A stretch of 64,000 nt of DNA from JACCSI01 sp963815285. GTDB taxonomy: Bacteria > Acidobacteriota > Vicinamibacteria > Vicinamibacterales > UBA2999. The stretch covers positions 248,001 through 312,000 of the forward strand of contig CAWFGB010000002.1 of NCBI GenBank assembly GCA_963815285.1, in the 5' to 3' direction. The notes beneath the pieces are model-generated. The model did no database searches. It had not been told where the DNA came from and worked only from the letters and a program-made list of their open reading frames with translations. Positions 43,892 through 52,310 of this stretch are shown here, piece after piece; the stretch's first letter is position 1, and every line of letters begins with the position of its first letter. The position numbers were made by a program, and so were the translations under genes.

Positions 43892-45350
43892 GTCGATCGC
43901 GCTTTCGCTTCTGCTCCTGAGCAGTCCCCTCATCGAGGCCGTCAGGCAGCACGACGTCGCCGCGGTGCGGGAGCTGTTGCAGAAGCGAACGGATGTCAAC
44001 GTGCCAGCCGGCGACGGGGCGACGGCGCTGCACTGGGCGGTTTACGGGGACCAGTTGGCGCTCGTCGAGCTGCTGCTCGCGGCGGGCGCCAAGGTGAACG
44101 TCGCCAACGATCTGGCCATCACCCCGCTGCACCTCGCGAGCGCCGCCGGCAACGCTGCCATCGTCAGCCGATTGCTGGATAAGGGCGCGGATCCCAACGC
44201 GGCATCTGAAACCGGGATCACGCCATTGATGGAAGCGGCGCGCAGCGGCAGTGTCGACACCGTGCGCGCGCTGCTTGTCCGCGGCGCAAAGGTGAATGCC
44301 ACGGAACGCGATCGCGATCAGACGGCGCTGATGTGGGCGGTTGCGCGCCAGCGTCCGGCTGTCGTCCAACTGCTCGTCCAACATGGCGCGGACGTGCACG
44401 CGCGTACTCGCGTGCGGCCGTTGACTGTGATGCTCGACCAGGGGCCGCGGCGATCGGTGAAGACGTCGATGCAGGACGCACGGGAGATTGAGGCCGGCGG
44501 CGGCACCGCGCTGATTTTCGCCGCTGAAGTGGGGGACGCGACGTCTGCCCAACACCTGCTGGCAGCGGGTGCCAATGTCAACGACGCCGCCGCCGATGGA
44601 AGCAGCGCGCTCGTCCGCGCGGTTTTCGCGGGACACACGGGCGTCGCCCGCGTGCTCATCGACGCCGGTGCGGACGTGAACGCGGCCGGCGCCGGCTACG
44701 CCGCGCTCCATGCGGCTGCGCTGCGCGGGGATCACGCCACCGTGCAGGCGCTGCTTCTCGCGGGCGCCAATCCGGACATCCAGCTCACCAAGGGCAGCCC
44801 GGTACGCCGGTTCGGCTCGCAGTGGGCCCTGCCGACGCCGATGACCGGCGCGACTCCCCTGTTGGTCGCCGCGACCTACCTCGAGGTGGACATCATCCGG
44901 ACACTGCTGCAGGCGCGAGCGGATCACCGCCTCGGTCTGGTGGACGGCGGCGCGACGCCGCTACTGGCGGCGGCCGGCATCGCCATCGAAAAGGAGGCGC
45001 GGCCTTCCGATCTCGCGCGCTGGCACATCGTCGATTCCGACACGCCCAGCGTGCCGCGTGACGAGGCGCAGGTGCTCGCGGCGACAACATTGCTGCTCGA
45101 CGCCGGCGCCGATGTCAACCAGACCAACCAGTCAGGTGATACCGCGCTCCACGCGGCCGCCGCAGCGGGCTTGACGACCGTCATCCAGTTGCTGGCCGAT
45201 CGCGGCGCGTCGCTCGACGGCAAGAACAAACAGGGCCAGACACCACTCGCCCTGACGATGCCACGCGGGCGGCAGGAGGGACGTCCGCAGCCAGCTTCCG
45301 GTCATCCCGCGGCCGAGGAGCTGCTCCGCAAGCTCGGGGCGACGCAGTGA
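43884..45350 (+). CDS. Exported ankyrin-repeat protein
   Basis: 488 residues starting at a TTG that overlaps the DUF1552 stop by eight bases. A short hydrophobic start (SIALSLLLLSSPLIEA) may be a signal peptide. About eleven ankyrin repeats follow, recognisable by G-A-T-A-L-H-W-A-type starts (GDGATALHWAVYGDQLALVELLLAAGA, ITPLHLASAAGNAAIVSRLLDKGA and so on). Third gene of the DUF1592/DUF1552 operon, a common arrangement in acidobacteria; probably a protein-interaction scaffold. Confidence 0.93.
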   Translation: MIESIALSLLLLSSPLIEAVRQHDVAAVRELLQKRTDVNVPAGDGATALHWAVYGDQLALVELLLAAGAKVNVANDLAITPLHLASAAGNAAIVSRLLDKGADPNAASETGITPLMEAARSGSVDTVRALLVRGAKVNATERDRDQTALMWAVARQRPAVVQLLVQHGADVHARTRVRPLTVMLDQGPRRSVKTSMQDAREIEAGGGTALIFAAEVGDATSAQHLLAAGANVNDAAADGSSALVRAVFAGHTGVARVLIDAGADVNAAGAGYAALHAAALRGDHATVQALLLAGANPDIQLTKGSPVRRFGSQWALPTPMTGATPLLVAATYLEVDIIRTLLQARADHRLGLVDGGATPLLAAAGIAIEKEARPSDLARWHIVDSDTPSVPRDEAQVLAATTLLLDAGADVNQTNQSGDTALHAAAAAGLTTVIQLLADRGASLDGKNKQGQTPLALTMPRGRQEGRPQPASGHPAAEELLRKLGATQ

Positions 45351-45360
45351 CCCGGCAAGC

Positions 45361-45458
45361 ACGAAGAACACGAAGAGACGAAGACGAAGGACACGAAGGT
45401 AAGATCGACAGGCGTGTCCATGGTGTTCTTCGCGCCCGTCGTGATCTTCGTGTCCGTC
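45361..45458. repeat. CGAAGG/CCTTCG-type inverted repeat over a start codon
   Basis: GGACACGAAG at 45389-45398 and its inverse CTTCGTGTCC at 45446-45455, with further ACGAAG units from 45361. Between them lie AAGGTAAGATCGA and the start codons GTG (45414) or ATG (45420). The second arm encodes the hydrophobic core of the signal peptide. It matches the element at 4851-4936 in order and sequence. Confidence 0.65.
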
Positions 45459-46745
45459 GTGAGTCTCGCCGCACGAGAGCAGCAGCCCCCGGGATGCACG
45501 ACCGCCCCGCAATGTCGGGAGATGACGCTCGCCGCCATCGCCGCACAGGACTTCGAAGCCGCGCATGATCTGGCGTGGCGCGTCTTTCAAACATCCCCCC
45601 GCGGCAATCATGACGCGATGGCGCTGCTGGCCCGGGCGCAGAGCCTCAGCGGCCGTGGCGAAGACGCGTTCATAATGTTGGAGCGGTTGGCTGCGGCTGG
45701 CGGCAAAGTCGAAGACGTAGAGACCAGCGACGACTTCCGCCGCGTCCGCGAGCACGCGCGATGGACCCAGCTCCTCGCCGCCATGACAGGTGAGGCAGGC
45801 GGCAGCGGTGGTAAAGATGCCGCAGGTGTTGCGTCCGCCGCACCCAGCGCACCCGGTGCACTCACCGCACCAAATGCACCCGGTGCACCCACCGCACCAA
45901 GTGCACCCGGTGCACCCAGCGCACCCGGTGCACCCGGATCTGTCTCCCTAGCCCTGCCGTCGGCGCTCTCCGCTCCCGGCGCTTTCGCCTACGACGCCGT
46001 CTCCGCGCGCTTCATCCTCGCCGACGCGGCCAGCGACGTCCTGCGCGTCGTCTCTGAGGACTCCGGCACTGCCACGACGCTGGTCAGCGAAGGCTGGTCA
46101 GGCCACGCCACCATCACCGCAGTGGCCATCAATCGTCGCAACGGCGACATGTGGGTCGCGGCGCGAGGTGATACGACGAGCGCGCTGCATCGGTTCCAGC
46201 TGGTGTCGGGCCGACTCCTCCAGACCTTCTCCAGTCCCGATGATGCCGGAGCTGTCCAGTTCGCCGCTCTGGCCGTCACCGCCGACGCCGTGTTCGCGCT
46301 CGATGCGGCCGGGCGCCGCATCTTCGTCCTGGCCACGGGGAACAAGGCGCTGAGGGGCTTCGCGGCCCTCCCGAAGACCACCGAGCCAATCGGCCTCGCG
46401 CATACCGGCACGACGCTGTTGGTCTCACATGCGGCGGGCGTCATGCGAGTGGATCTCGCGTCGCGCGTCGCTCGTTCGATCACCACGCCGCCCACCGCCG
46501 ACGCGACCGGCCTGCATTCGCTCGCGTGGCATGAGGGTGCATTGCTCGCCATTCAGCAGCAGGAGACCGGCGCGCGTGTCGTGCGAGTGCGGCTCAACGC
46601 CCGCGGGACTGCCGTGACCGCCGTCGATTCCCTGCATCCGACCGCCGCCACCGCCGCCGCGTTGGCCGGCGACGCGTACTACTTTCTCGCAGCGAATGCC
46701 GGCGAGCCCGGCCTGTCCTTCCGGAGCATAGCGAGGGCACAATAG
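45414..46745 (+). CDS. Exported protein: helical repeat, Ala/Pro linker and beta-propeller-like domain
   Basis: 443 residues from the GTG at 45414, or 441 from the ATG at 45420. The signal peptide (MVFFAPVVIFVSVVSLAARE) is encoded by an inverted-repeat arm. Residues 30-115 look like TPR-type helices (DFEAAHDLAWRVFQTSPRGNHDAMALLARAQSLSGRGEDAF). Residues 140-177 are an APSAPGAP-type linker made by nine-base DNA repeats. The rest is strand-rich with propeller-like blades (AINRRNGDMWVAARG, LAVTADAVFALDAAGRRIFVL). No family recognised. Confidence 0.75.
   Translation: MSMVFFAPVVIFVSVVSLAAREQQPPGCTTAPQCREMTLAAIAAQDFEAAHDLAWRVFQTSPRGNHDAMALLARAQSLSGRGEDAFIMLERLAAAGGKVEDVETSDDFRRVREHARWTQLLAAMTGEAGGSGGKDAAGVASAAPSAPGALTAPNAPGAPTAPSAPGAPSAPGAPGSVSLALPSALSAPGAFAYDAVSARFILADAASDVLRVVSEDSGTATTLVSEGWSGHATITAVAINRRNGDMWVAARGDTTSALHRFQLVSGRLLQTFSSPDDAGAVQFAALAVTADAVFALDAAGRRIFVLATGNKALRGFAALPKTTEPIGLAHTGTTLLVSHAAGVMRVDLASRVARSITTPPTADATGLHSLAWHEGALLAIQQQETGARVVRVRLNARGTAVTAVDSLHPTAATAAALAGDAYYFLAANAGEPGLSFRSIARAQ
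45840..45938 (+). repeat. In-frame nine-base minisatellite
   Basis: About eleven units of the type GCACCCGGT / GCACCCAGC / GCACCAAAT encode Ala-Pro-Gly, Ala-Pro-Ser and Ala-Pro-Asn triplets inside the 45414 gene. Unit length is a multiple of three, so copy-number change keeps the frame. Confidence 0.85.
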
Positions 46746-46777
46746 CCGGTCACGAGCCACGCCAAACCGTCGTGGAG

Positions 46778-47749
46778 TTACTGTTGCACCCGATAACGCT
46801 GGGGGATCAAGTCTGGCCCGGGTGCCTGAAGCAGATCGCCATTAGCCATCACGTCCATGCCGTGATTGCCGGCGGACTCGACGTAGCCGAGCAGCTTCCC
46901 TGATGCACGATCGACTTTGATTAACCAACCCGGGGTCGAGTTGGGCCCGCGCGGAATCGTCGACAGCCACATCGCGTCGCCCGCCAGCGTCAACCCGAAG
47001 GTCTTGCCGTATTGCGACCACTCGCCAAGAAACGTCCCGCTGCGGTCGAAGCGCTGGATGCGTCCGTTCTCGCGGTCGGCGACGTAGACGATGCCGGCGG
47101 CATCGACTTGAATCGAGTGCGGCAGGCGGAACTGGCCCGGGCCGCTGCCCTCGCTTCCCCACTCGCCCAGCTTCTTGCCGTCCGGCGAGTACTCGAGAAT
47201 GCGGGCATTACGATAACCATCAGCGATAAAGAGATTCCCTCCAGGTGCAAACGCGACGTCGGTAGTGCTGCAGAAGCTGCCGCACGGCGTCGGCTGTCCA
47301 CCGACCTCGATCTGCAGCAGCGTCTTGCCCTCGGGCGAGAACTTGTAGACCATCGAGCTTGCCGCATCGGTCGTCCACACGTTGCCCTGCGGATCGATGC
47401 GGATGGCATGCGGCGTCGTGAACATCCCCTTGCCCCACGACCGCACGACCTTACCGGTCTGATCCAGGACGACGATCGGATCGGCCTTCTCCCCACGCTG
47501 AAGCAAGTAGACGAGGCCGTTCCGGTCAGCCGCGATCCAAGAGACCATCCCGAGCGCCCAGCCGTCCTGCCGGGCGCCTTGAACGGTGACCGGGACGCGT
47601 GCCATTGGCAACGTGGGCAGCTCCTTCAACAGGGCGACCATCGCAGCGTTTTGCGCCTCCATTCTGGCGCGTTCCTCGGGGGGCATCGACTTGGGGTTCT
47701 GCAGGGAGAGCGGCAGGATGAGCGCCGACAGGAGAAGGCGGACCAGCAT
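46778..47749 (-). CDS. NHL-repeat (six-bladed beta-propeller) secreted protein
   Basis: 323 residues with a short signal peptide (LVRLLLSALILPLSLQ). NHL blades are clear: TTPHAIRIDPQGNVWTTDAAS, TTDVAFAPGGNLFIADGYRNARILEYSPDGKKLGEWG, GQFRLPHSIQVDAAGIVYVADRENGRIQRFDRSGTFLGEW. The layout resembles the lyase domain of peptidyl-alpha-amidating enzymes and Vgb-like propellers, but an enzymatic role cannot be shown. Convergent with the 45414 gene, 32 bases apart. Confidence 0.85.
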   Translation of the reverse strand: MLVRLLLSALILPLSLQNPKSMPPEERARMEAQNAAMVALLKELPTLPMARVPVTVQGARQDGWALGMVSWIAADRNGLVYLLQRGEKADPIVVLDQTGKVVRSWGKGMFTTPHAIRIDPQGNVWTTDAASSMVYKFSPEGKTLLQIEVGGQPTPCGSFCSTTDVAFAPGGNLFIADGYRNARILEYSPDGKKLGEWGSEGSGPGQFRLPHSIQVDAAGIVYVADRENGRIQRFDRSGTFLGEWSQYGKTFGLTLAGDAMWLSTIPRGPNSTPGWLIKVDRASGKLLGYVESAGNHGMDVMANGDLLQAPGPDLIPQRYRVQQ

Positions 47750-47837
47750 GGGCGGAACGTATCACAAAGGCGGCGGTATCGCGCCGCGTGTGGCGCGATG
47801 TTCACGGTTCATTTGGTTCGTGGTAGATTGCGACCCC

Positions 47838-48893
47838 ATGAGAGTTGCCCGTCTGGTCGTCGGACTGATCGCTGCCGTAGGCTTCGCGGGCCCCGCGTTG
47901 AACGCGTCCCAGCCGCTGCAGATTGCCGGCGGCACATGTGCTGCTCCGCCAGTTCTGCACTGCCCCGATGCGAACTGCCCAGGGGACGTGGTCACCAGCG
48001 GCGGCCCCGTGGTCGAATCGACATCGGGCCGTAACTACTTCCTCGACTACCCGTGCGACTTGAAGCCGACCGAACCGGTCACCTTCATCCTCAGCCTCCA
48101 TGGCGGCGGGTCATACGGCAACTGGCAGCGTCACTACTTTCCCCTGCTCGATTACGTCGCCAAGCACCGGCTCGTCGTCGCGACCCCGTTCTCTCCACGT
48201 CGCGTGTGGACTGCCGAGGATGACGCGTACCTGCAGAACATCGTGTCCACCATCATCACCGACCTCGGCGCGAGCCGCATCAAGGCGTTCTGGCTCGTGG
48301 GACATTCACAGGGCGGCGCGACGTCGACTCGCCTGGTGTGTTCGGATTTCTTTCACACCAAGGTGGACGGGCTCTTGAGCTTGTCGGGCGGTCGCATCGG
48401 TGGCGCGGCGACGCGCGCGGCAAATGCCGGACCACCGCCGGTCAATGGGTCACCATCGGGTCCAGGCGCGGCCGCTGGCGCCGGTACCCCGCGCGCTGCG
48501 CTGACACCGCCGGCTCCGCCCACCTGTGACTTCTCGCATATCTACACAACCGGCGAACACGAGATCGCCGCACTCCCCGCCGCCTCGGCCCGCGCGGAGA
48601 TGTACGGATGCTCTGCGAAAGACAAGGGGCCGGACATCATAGACGCCAAGCCTGGGTACGTATACGACCGGACGCGGCAAAACCCCGGGACCAAGCAGTG
48701 GGGTCTGCTGCCACGACCTGGCAAGGCCGAGGTGTTCGTCTACCCGAACTGTCGTGACGGCCGGGTCGTCGCTGACGTCATCCGCATCGACAAAGGTCAT
48801 ACGGAAGGACTCGAGCCCAACGTCACTGAAAGACTGATCTCGCTGATGCTGTCCGCGCGCGGAGGAAAGATCAGCGCGGCAGCCCGCCCTTGA
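47838..48893 (+). CDS. Secreted alpha/beta-hydrolase (PHB-depolymerase/esterase-like)
   Basis: 351 residues from the ATG at 47838, which begins a signal peptide (MRVARLVVGLIAAVGFAGPALNA); the open frame upstream is antisense to the NHL gene. The hydrolase core has FILSLHGGGSYGNWQRHYFP (oxyanion-hole HGGG), the nucleophile elbow LVGHSQGGATSTRLV and LLSLSGGRIGG. A Pro/Gly/Ala-rich insertion separates the two halves (about 205-235). Two Cys pairs near the N-terminus (GTCAAPPVLHCPDANCPG) may form disulfides. The substrate is unknown. Confidence 0.83.
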   Translation: MRVARLVVGLIAAVGFAGPALNASQPLQIAGGTCAAPPVLHCPDANCPGDVVTSGGPVVESTSGRNYFLDYPCDLKPTEPVTFILSLHGGGSYGNWQRHYFPLLDYVAKHRLVVATPFSPRRVWTAEDDAYLQNIVSTIITDLGASRIKAFWLVGHSQGGATSTRLVCSDFFHTKVDGLLSLSGGRIGGAATRAANAGPPPVNGSPSGPGAAAGAGTPRAALTPPAPPTCDFSHIYTTGEHEIAALPAASARAEMYGCSAKDKGPDIIDAKPGYVYDRTRQNPGTKQWGLLPRPGKAEVFVYPNCRDGRVVADVIRIDKGHTEGLEPNVTERLISLMLSARGGKISAAARP

Positions 48894-48997
48894 TGTGAAC
48901 CGCACAGGGAGCGTCTTGCGCCCGATGCGCGCGCCGCCTCAGGCGCCGCGCACGATATCATCCGGTCTTCACCGCATTCCGACTCAGAGGCATTTCA

Positions 48998-49873
48998 ATG
49001 AAAGGCATTATTCTCGCGGGCGGGCACGGCACCCGCCTGTATCCCGTCACCATGGCCGTCAGCAAACAACTGATGCCGGTGTACGACAAACCGATGATCT
49101 ACTACCCGCTCACCACCTTGATGCTGGCGGGCATCCGGCAGATTCTGATCATCACCACGCCGGACGATGCGAGTAGTTTCGCCCGGCTGCTCCGCGACGG
49201 ATCGCATCTTGGACTCGAGATCTCATACGCCGTGCAAGACCACCCCGGTGGACTAGCGCAGGCCTTCCTGATTGGCGAGTCATTCATCGGCAGGGATCCG
49301 GTTGCGCTCGCGCTGGGCGACAACCTGTTCTACGGGCACGGGCTCCCGGAACTGCTCCGGCGGGCGGTGGCTCGCCCCAGCGGGGCAACGGTGTTCGCGT
49401 ATCGGGTCAGAGATCCGGAGCGCTATGGCGTCGTCGAGTTCGACAACAAGCGGCGGGTGCTCTCAATCGAGGAGAAGCCGCGCTCGCCCAAATCGTCTTA
49501 CGCCGTGACCGGTCTGTACTTCTACGACAATCAGGTGGTTTCACTGGCCAAAAGTCTGCAGCCATCCGCGCGCGGCGAACTGGAGATCACCGACCTCAAC
49601 CGCCTGTATCTGACTAAGGGTCTCCTCCATGTCGAGCTGATGGGCCGCGGCATCGCCTGGCTCGATACCGGCACCCATGACGCCCTGCTTCAGGCCTCGA
49701 CGTTCATCCAAGCCATCGAAGAGCGTCAGGGCCTCAAGGTTGCTTGTCCCGAGGAAGTCGCCTACCGGATTGGCTACATCGACGCCGAAGCGGTGTTGAA
49801 GACTGCGGCGCGAATGGACAACCAGTACGGCCAATACCTGCGACAAGTCATCGAAGAAGCGGAACCCGACTAA
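48998..49873 (+). CDS. rfbA: Glucose-1-phosphate thymidylyltransferase
   Basis: 291 residues, full length. MKGIILAGGHGTRLYPVT is the nucleotidyltransferase signature, followed by KQLMPVYDKPMIYYPLTTLMLAGIRQILIITTP, LALGDNLFYGHGL, VFAYRVRDPERYGVVEFD, SIEEKPRSPKSSYAVTGLYFYDNQV, ARGELEITDLNRLYL and GRGIAWLDTGTHDALLQAS. It makes dTDP-glucose for rhamnose and other deoxysugars. The other rfb/rml genes are not adjacent. Confidence 0.96.
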   Translation: MKGIILAGGHGTRLYPVTMAVSKQLMPVYDKPMIYYPLTTLMLAGIRQILIITTPDDASSFARLLRDGSHLGLEISYAVQDHPGGLAQAFLIGESFIGRDPVALALGDNLFYGHGLPELLRRAVARPSGATVFAYRVRDPERYGVVEFDNKRRVLSIEEKPRSPKSSYAVTGLYFYDNQVVSLAKSLQPSARGELEITDLNRLYLTKGLLHVELMGRGIAWLDTGTHDALLQASTFIQAIEERQGLKVACPEEVAYRIGYIDAEAVLKTAARMDNQYGQYLRQVIEEAEPD

Positions 49874-49887
49874 GTGCGATTACTGCC

Positions 49888-50322
49888 TCACCTGATCGCA
49901 AACAAGTGACGCGCGCCGCGGATGAAGACCATCCCGTCCGCGAGTGTCGGGGACGCCCAGACCGGTTCGTCGATGGAGTTGGTCCGCAAGATGGCGTACA
50001 CCGGGCCAGAGCGCAACACGAAGGTGTCGCCGTCCTCGCTCGTGACCAGGATCTTGTCGCCGAACGCGACCGGCGACAAAGCTCGGAATCGGGTGGCTTC
50101 GTGTGCCGTCTGTGCGGTACAGCTCTTGTCCAATGTCCGGGTCGTAGGCGATCACGGCCTCCGCGCCGGCCGTGAGCAGTTCGGTCCGGTCCGCGGTTTC
50201 AGCCCCGCCCGGTCCACGCCACTGCGCCAGTCATCCCGCGTGGTCTGGGCTGCCGGCAGCAGTGCGCCCGCCGAGATGGCCAGGAGCGCGGCGACGGTGA
50301 GGACGGTGCCGGGCGTCAACAC
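49888..50322 (-). pseudogene. PQQ-like beta-propeller protein remnant
   Basis: Pieces of one exported propeller lie in order but in different frames: a signal peptide from a GTG near 50322 (TVLTVAALLAISAGALLPAAQTTRDDW), an abrupt junction to TELLTAGAEAVIAYDPDIGQELYRTDGT, then after a further shift GDKILVTSEDGDTFVLRSG and PVWASPTLADGMVFIRGARHLFAIR, a normal C-terminus. Most of the blades are deleted and at least two frame changes are present. Confidence 0.7.
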
Positions 50323-50441
50323 AGCGCCATGAGACCGGACCCACGGACCATCGTCGTTGGCTGCAGCCGCGCCGTCATCAGATCGCCGTTGCGCGCGCGG
50401 CTGTGGCAGAATCCGACCACGATCTCCTGAGAGGCGTCACC

Positions 50442-50648
50442 ATGCGGACACAGACGTATCGACTGACGGTGCTCGGATCGATGCTCTCGTCGTTTCTCGT
50501 CGGCCTTCACGTTCCCACCCTGCACCAGATGATCGAGCACGACGCGACGCCGCGCTGGGAAGCGTTCGCGGCCACGCTGCTGCTCCTGATCGGCGCGGTC
50601 GTTGGTACGTGGACGTTGCTTCACACACCGACGACGCGATCGCATTAG
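50442..50648 (+). CDS. Small two-helix membrane protein, unknown function
   Basis: 68 residues from the ATG at 50442, about eight bases after GAGAGG. Two hydrophobic helices (VLGSMLSSFLVGLHVPTL and AFAATLLLLIGAVVGTWTLL) separated by a short polar loop with several His. No known family. It lies between the propeller remnant and SelO on the same strand as SelO. Confidence 0.55.
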   Translation: MRTQTYRLTVLGSMLSSFLVGLHVPTLHQMIEHDATPRWEAFAATLLLLIGAVVGTWTLLHTPTTRSH

Positions 50649-50795
50649 ACCTAACCGAAACAACCCGCCAAAAATGGTGCATCGCCGCCATCACACGTTG
50701 ACGCGGGGCCCCTGTCGTCGCTCGCCGCTGAGCTTTAGGTCGTACCCGATTCCCGAGACCGGCACGGCTTACGACGCCGTCCACGAGGCGCCGCT

Positions 50796-52256
50796 ATGAT
50801 GGGGGAGATGGCAGGCTGGCGTCTCGAGCATACTTACGCGGAACTGCCTGCCCTCTTCCATTCGCCAGCCCCCCCGGCTCCGGTCCGGGCACCACGTCTG
50901 GTGGCCTTCAACCGGCCGCTGGCAGTCATGCTCGGCCTCGATACGGACGTTTTCGACGGACCCTACGGCGCCGCGATCTTCAGCGGCAATGCATTGCCAG
51001 ACGGCGCGCGCCCGCTCGCACAGGCCTATGCGGGGCACCAGTTCGGCCACTTCACCGCCCTCGGCGACGGCCGCGCCATTCTGCTCGGTGAACAGATCAC
51101 GCCCGCCGGCGCTCGGGTGGACATCCAACTGAAGGGCGCGGGGCAGACGCGGTTCTCTCGGCGCGGCGACGGACGCGCCGCGCTCGGTCCGATGCTGCGG
51201 GAATACCTCATCAGCGAGGCGATGCACGCCCTCGGCATTCCGACGACGCGCAGCCTGGCGGTGGTGATGACGGGCGAGCCGGTGTATCGGGAGACAGTGC
51301 TCCAAGGCGCGGTGCTCACGCGAGTCGCCTCGAGCCACATCCGAGTGGGGACCATGGAATGGGCGGCGGCGCACCGTGATCAGGACGCACTGCGCGCGCT
51401 TGCTGATTACACACTGGCACGGCACTACCCGGAGCTCAGCGACGTGCCCGAACCGCTCATCGCTCTCTTCGAGGCCATCCTCGAGCGACAAGCCAGCCTG
51501 ATTGCCCGCTGGCAGCTCGTCGGGTTCATTCACGGCGTCATGAACACCGACAACATGGCGCTCTCCGGCGAGACCATCGACTACGGTCCGTGCGCTTTCA
51601 TGGACGGCTATGACCCCGCCACCGTGTTCAGCTCGATCGACCACGGCGGGCGATACGCCTATCAGAATCAACCGGCCATCGCTCACTGGAATCTCACACG
51701 GCTCGCTGAAGCGCTGTTGCCGCTGCTCGATCCCGACACGCATCGCGCTGTCGAACGGGCGGCGGCGGTGCTCGATCGGTTCCCGGCGCGCTTCGAGCGG
51801 CACTTGCTGGACGGCATGCGAGCCAAGCTCGGGCTGTTCACCGCCGAACCGGACGACCAGGTGCTCGTTGAGGACCTCCTCGCCTTGATGCACCGACGTG
51901 CCGCCGATTTCACCAACACTTTCCGCGCACTATCGAGCGCGGTTTCCGTCGAGACGCTGGTCGCAGCCGATCCCGACTTCGAGGCCTGGCATCGACGCTT
52001 GCTGGCGCGTCGGGCGCGGCAACCGCAATCGCAGGCAGAGGCCGAGGAGCTGATGCGCCGGCACAATCCGGCGTTCATCCCCCGTAACCACAAGGTGGAG
52101 GAGGCGCTGGAAGCGGCCACGACGGCGCTCGACTTTTCAGAATTCGAGGCGCTGCTTGCCGTCGTGCAGGCACCCTACCAGCATGCACTCGTACGTCTTG
52201 ACTTCAGCGCCCCTCCACCGACCGGACTACCGTATCGCACGTTCTGCGGCACCTGA
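50796..52256 (+). CDS. selO: Protein adenylyltransferase SelO (YdiU family)
   Basis: 486 residues, full length. QAYAGHQFGHFTALGDGRAILLGE, DIQLKGAGQTRFSRRGDGRAAL, GIPTTRSLAVV, RVASSHIRVGTMEWAA, FIHGVMNTDNMALSGETIDYGPCAFMD (pseudokinase metal-binding site) and YAYQNQPAIAHWNLTRLAEALLPLL are all standard. It transfers AMP to protein hydroxyls in response to oxidative stress. The C-terminus PYRTFCGT keeps the penultimate-region Cys that is selenocysteine in some homologues; here it is an ordinary TGC. Confidence 0.96.
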   Translation: MMGEMAGWRLEHTYAELPALFHSPAPPAPVRAPRLVAFNRPLAVMLGLDTDVFDGPYGAAIFSGNALPDGARPLAQAYAGHQFGHFTALGDGRAILLGEQITPAGARVDIQLKGAGQTRFSRRGDGRAALGPMLREYLISEAMHALGIPTTRSLAVVMTGEPVYRETVLQGAVLTRVASSHIRVGTMEWAAAHRDQDALRALADYTLARHYPELSDVPEPLIALFEAILERQASLIARWQLVGFIHGVMNTDNMALSGETIDYGPCAFMDGYDPATVFSSIDHGGRYAYQNQPAIAHWNLTRLAEALLPLLDPDTHRAVERAAAVLDRFPARFERHLLDGMRAKLGLFTAEPDDQVLVEDLLALMHRRAADFTNTFRALSSAVSVETLVAADPDFEAWHRRLLARRARQPQSQAEAEELMRRHNPAFIPRNHKVEEALEAATTALDFSEFEALLAVVQAPYQHALVRLDFSAPPPTGLPYRTFCGT

Positions 52257-52310
52257 AGCTTCATGGTGAACGCCTCGGACTCTCTGACCACGTTTGCGTA
52301 AACCACGCCT

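Noticed and set aside
50769..51893. 374-codon minus-strand frame opposite SelO
   Set aside because: Shadow frame; SelO motifs are complete on the plus strand.
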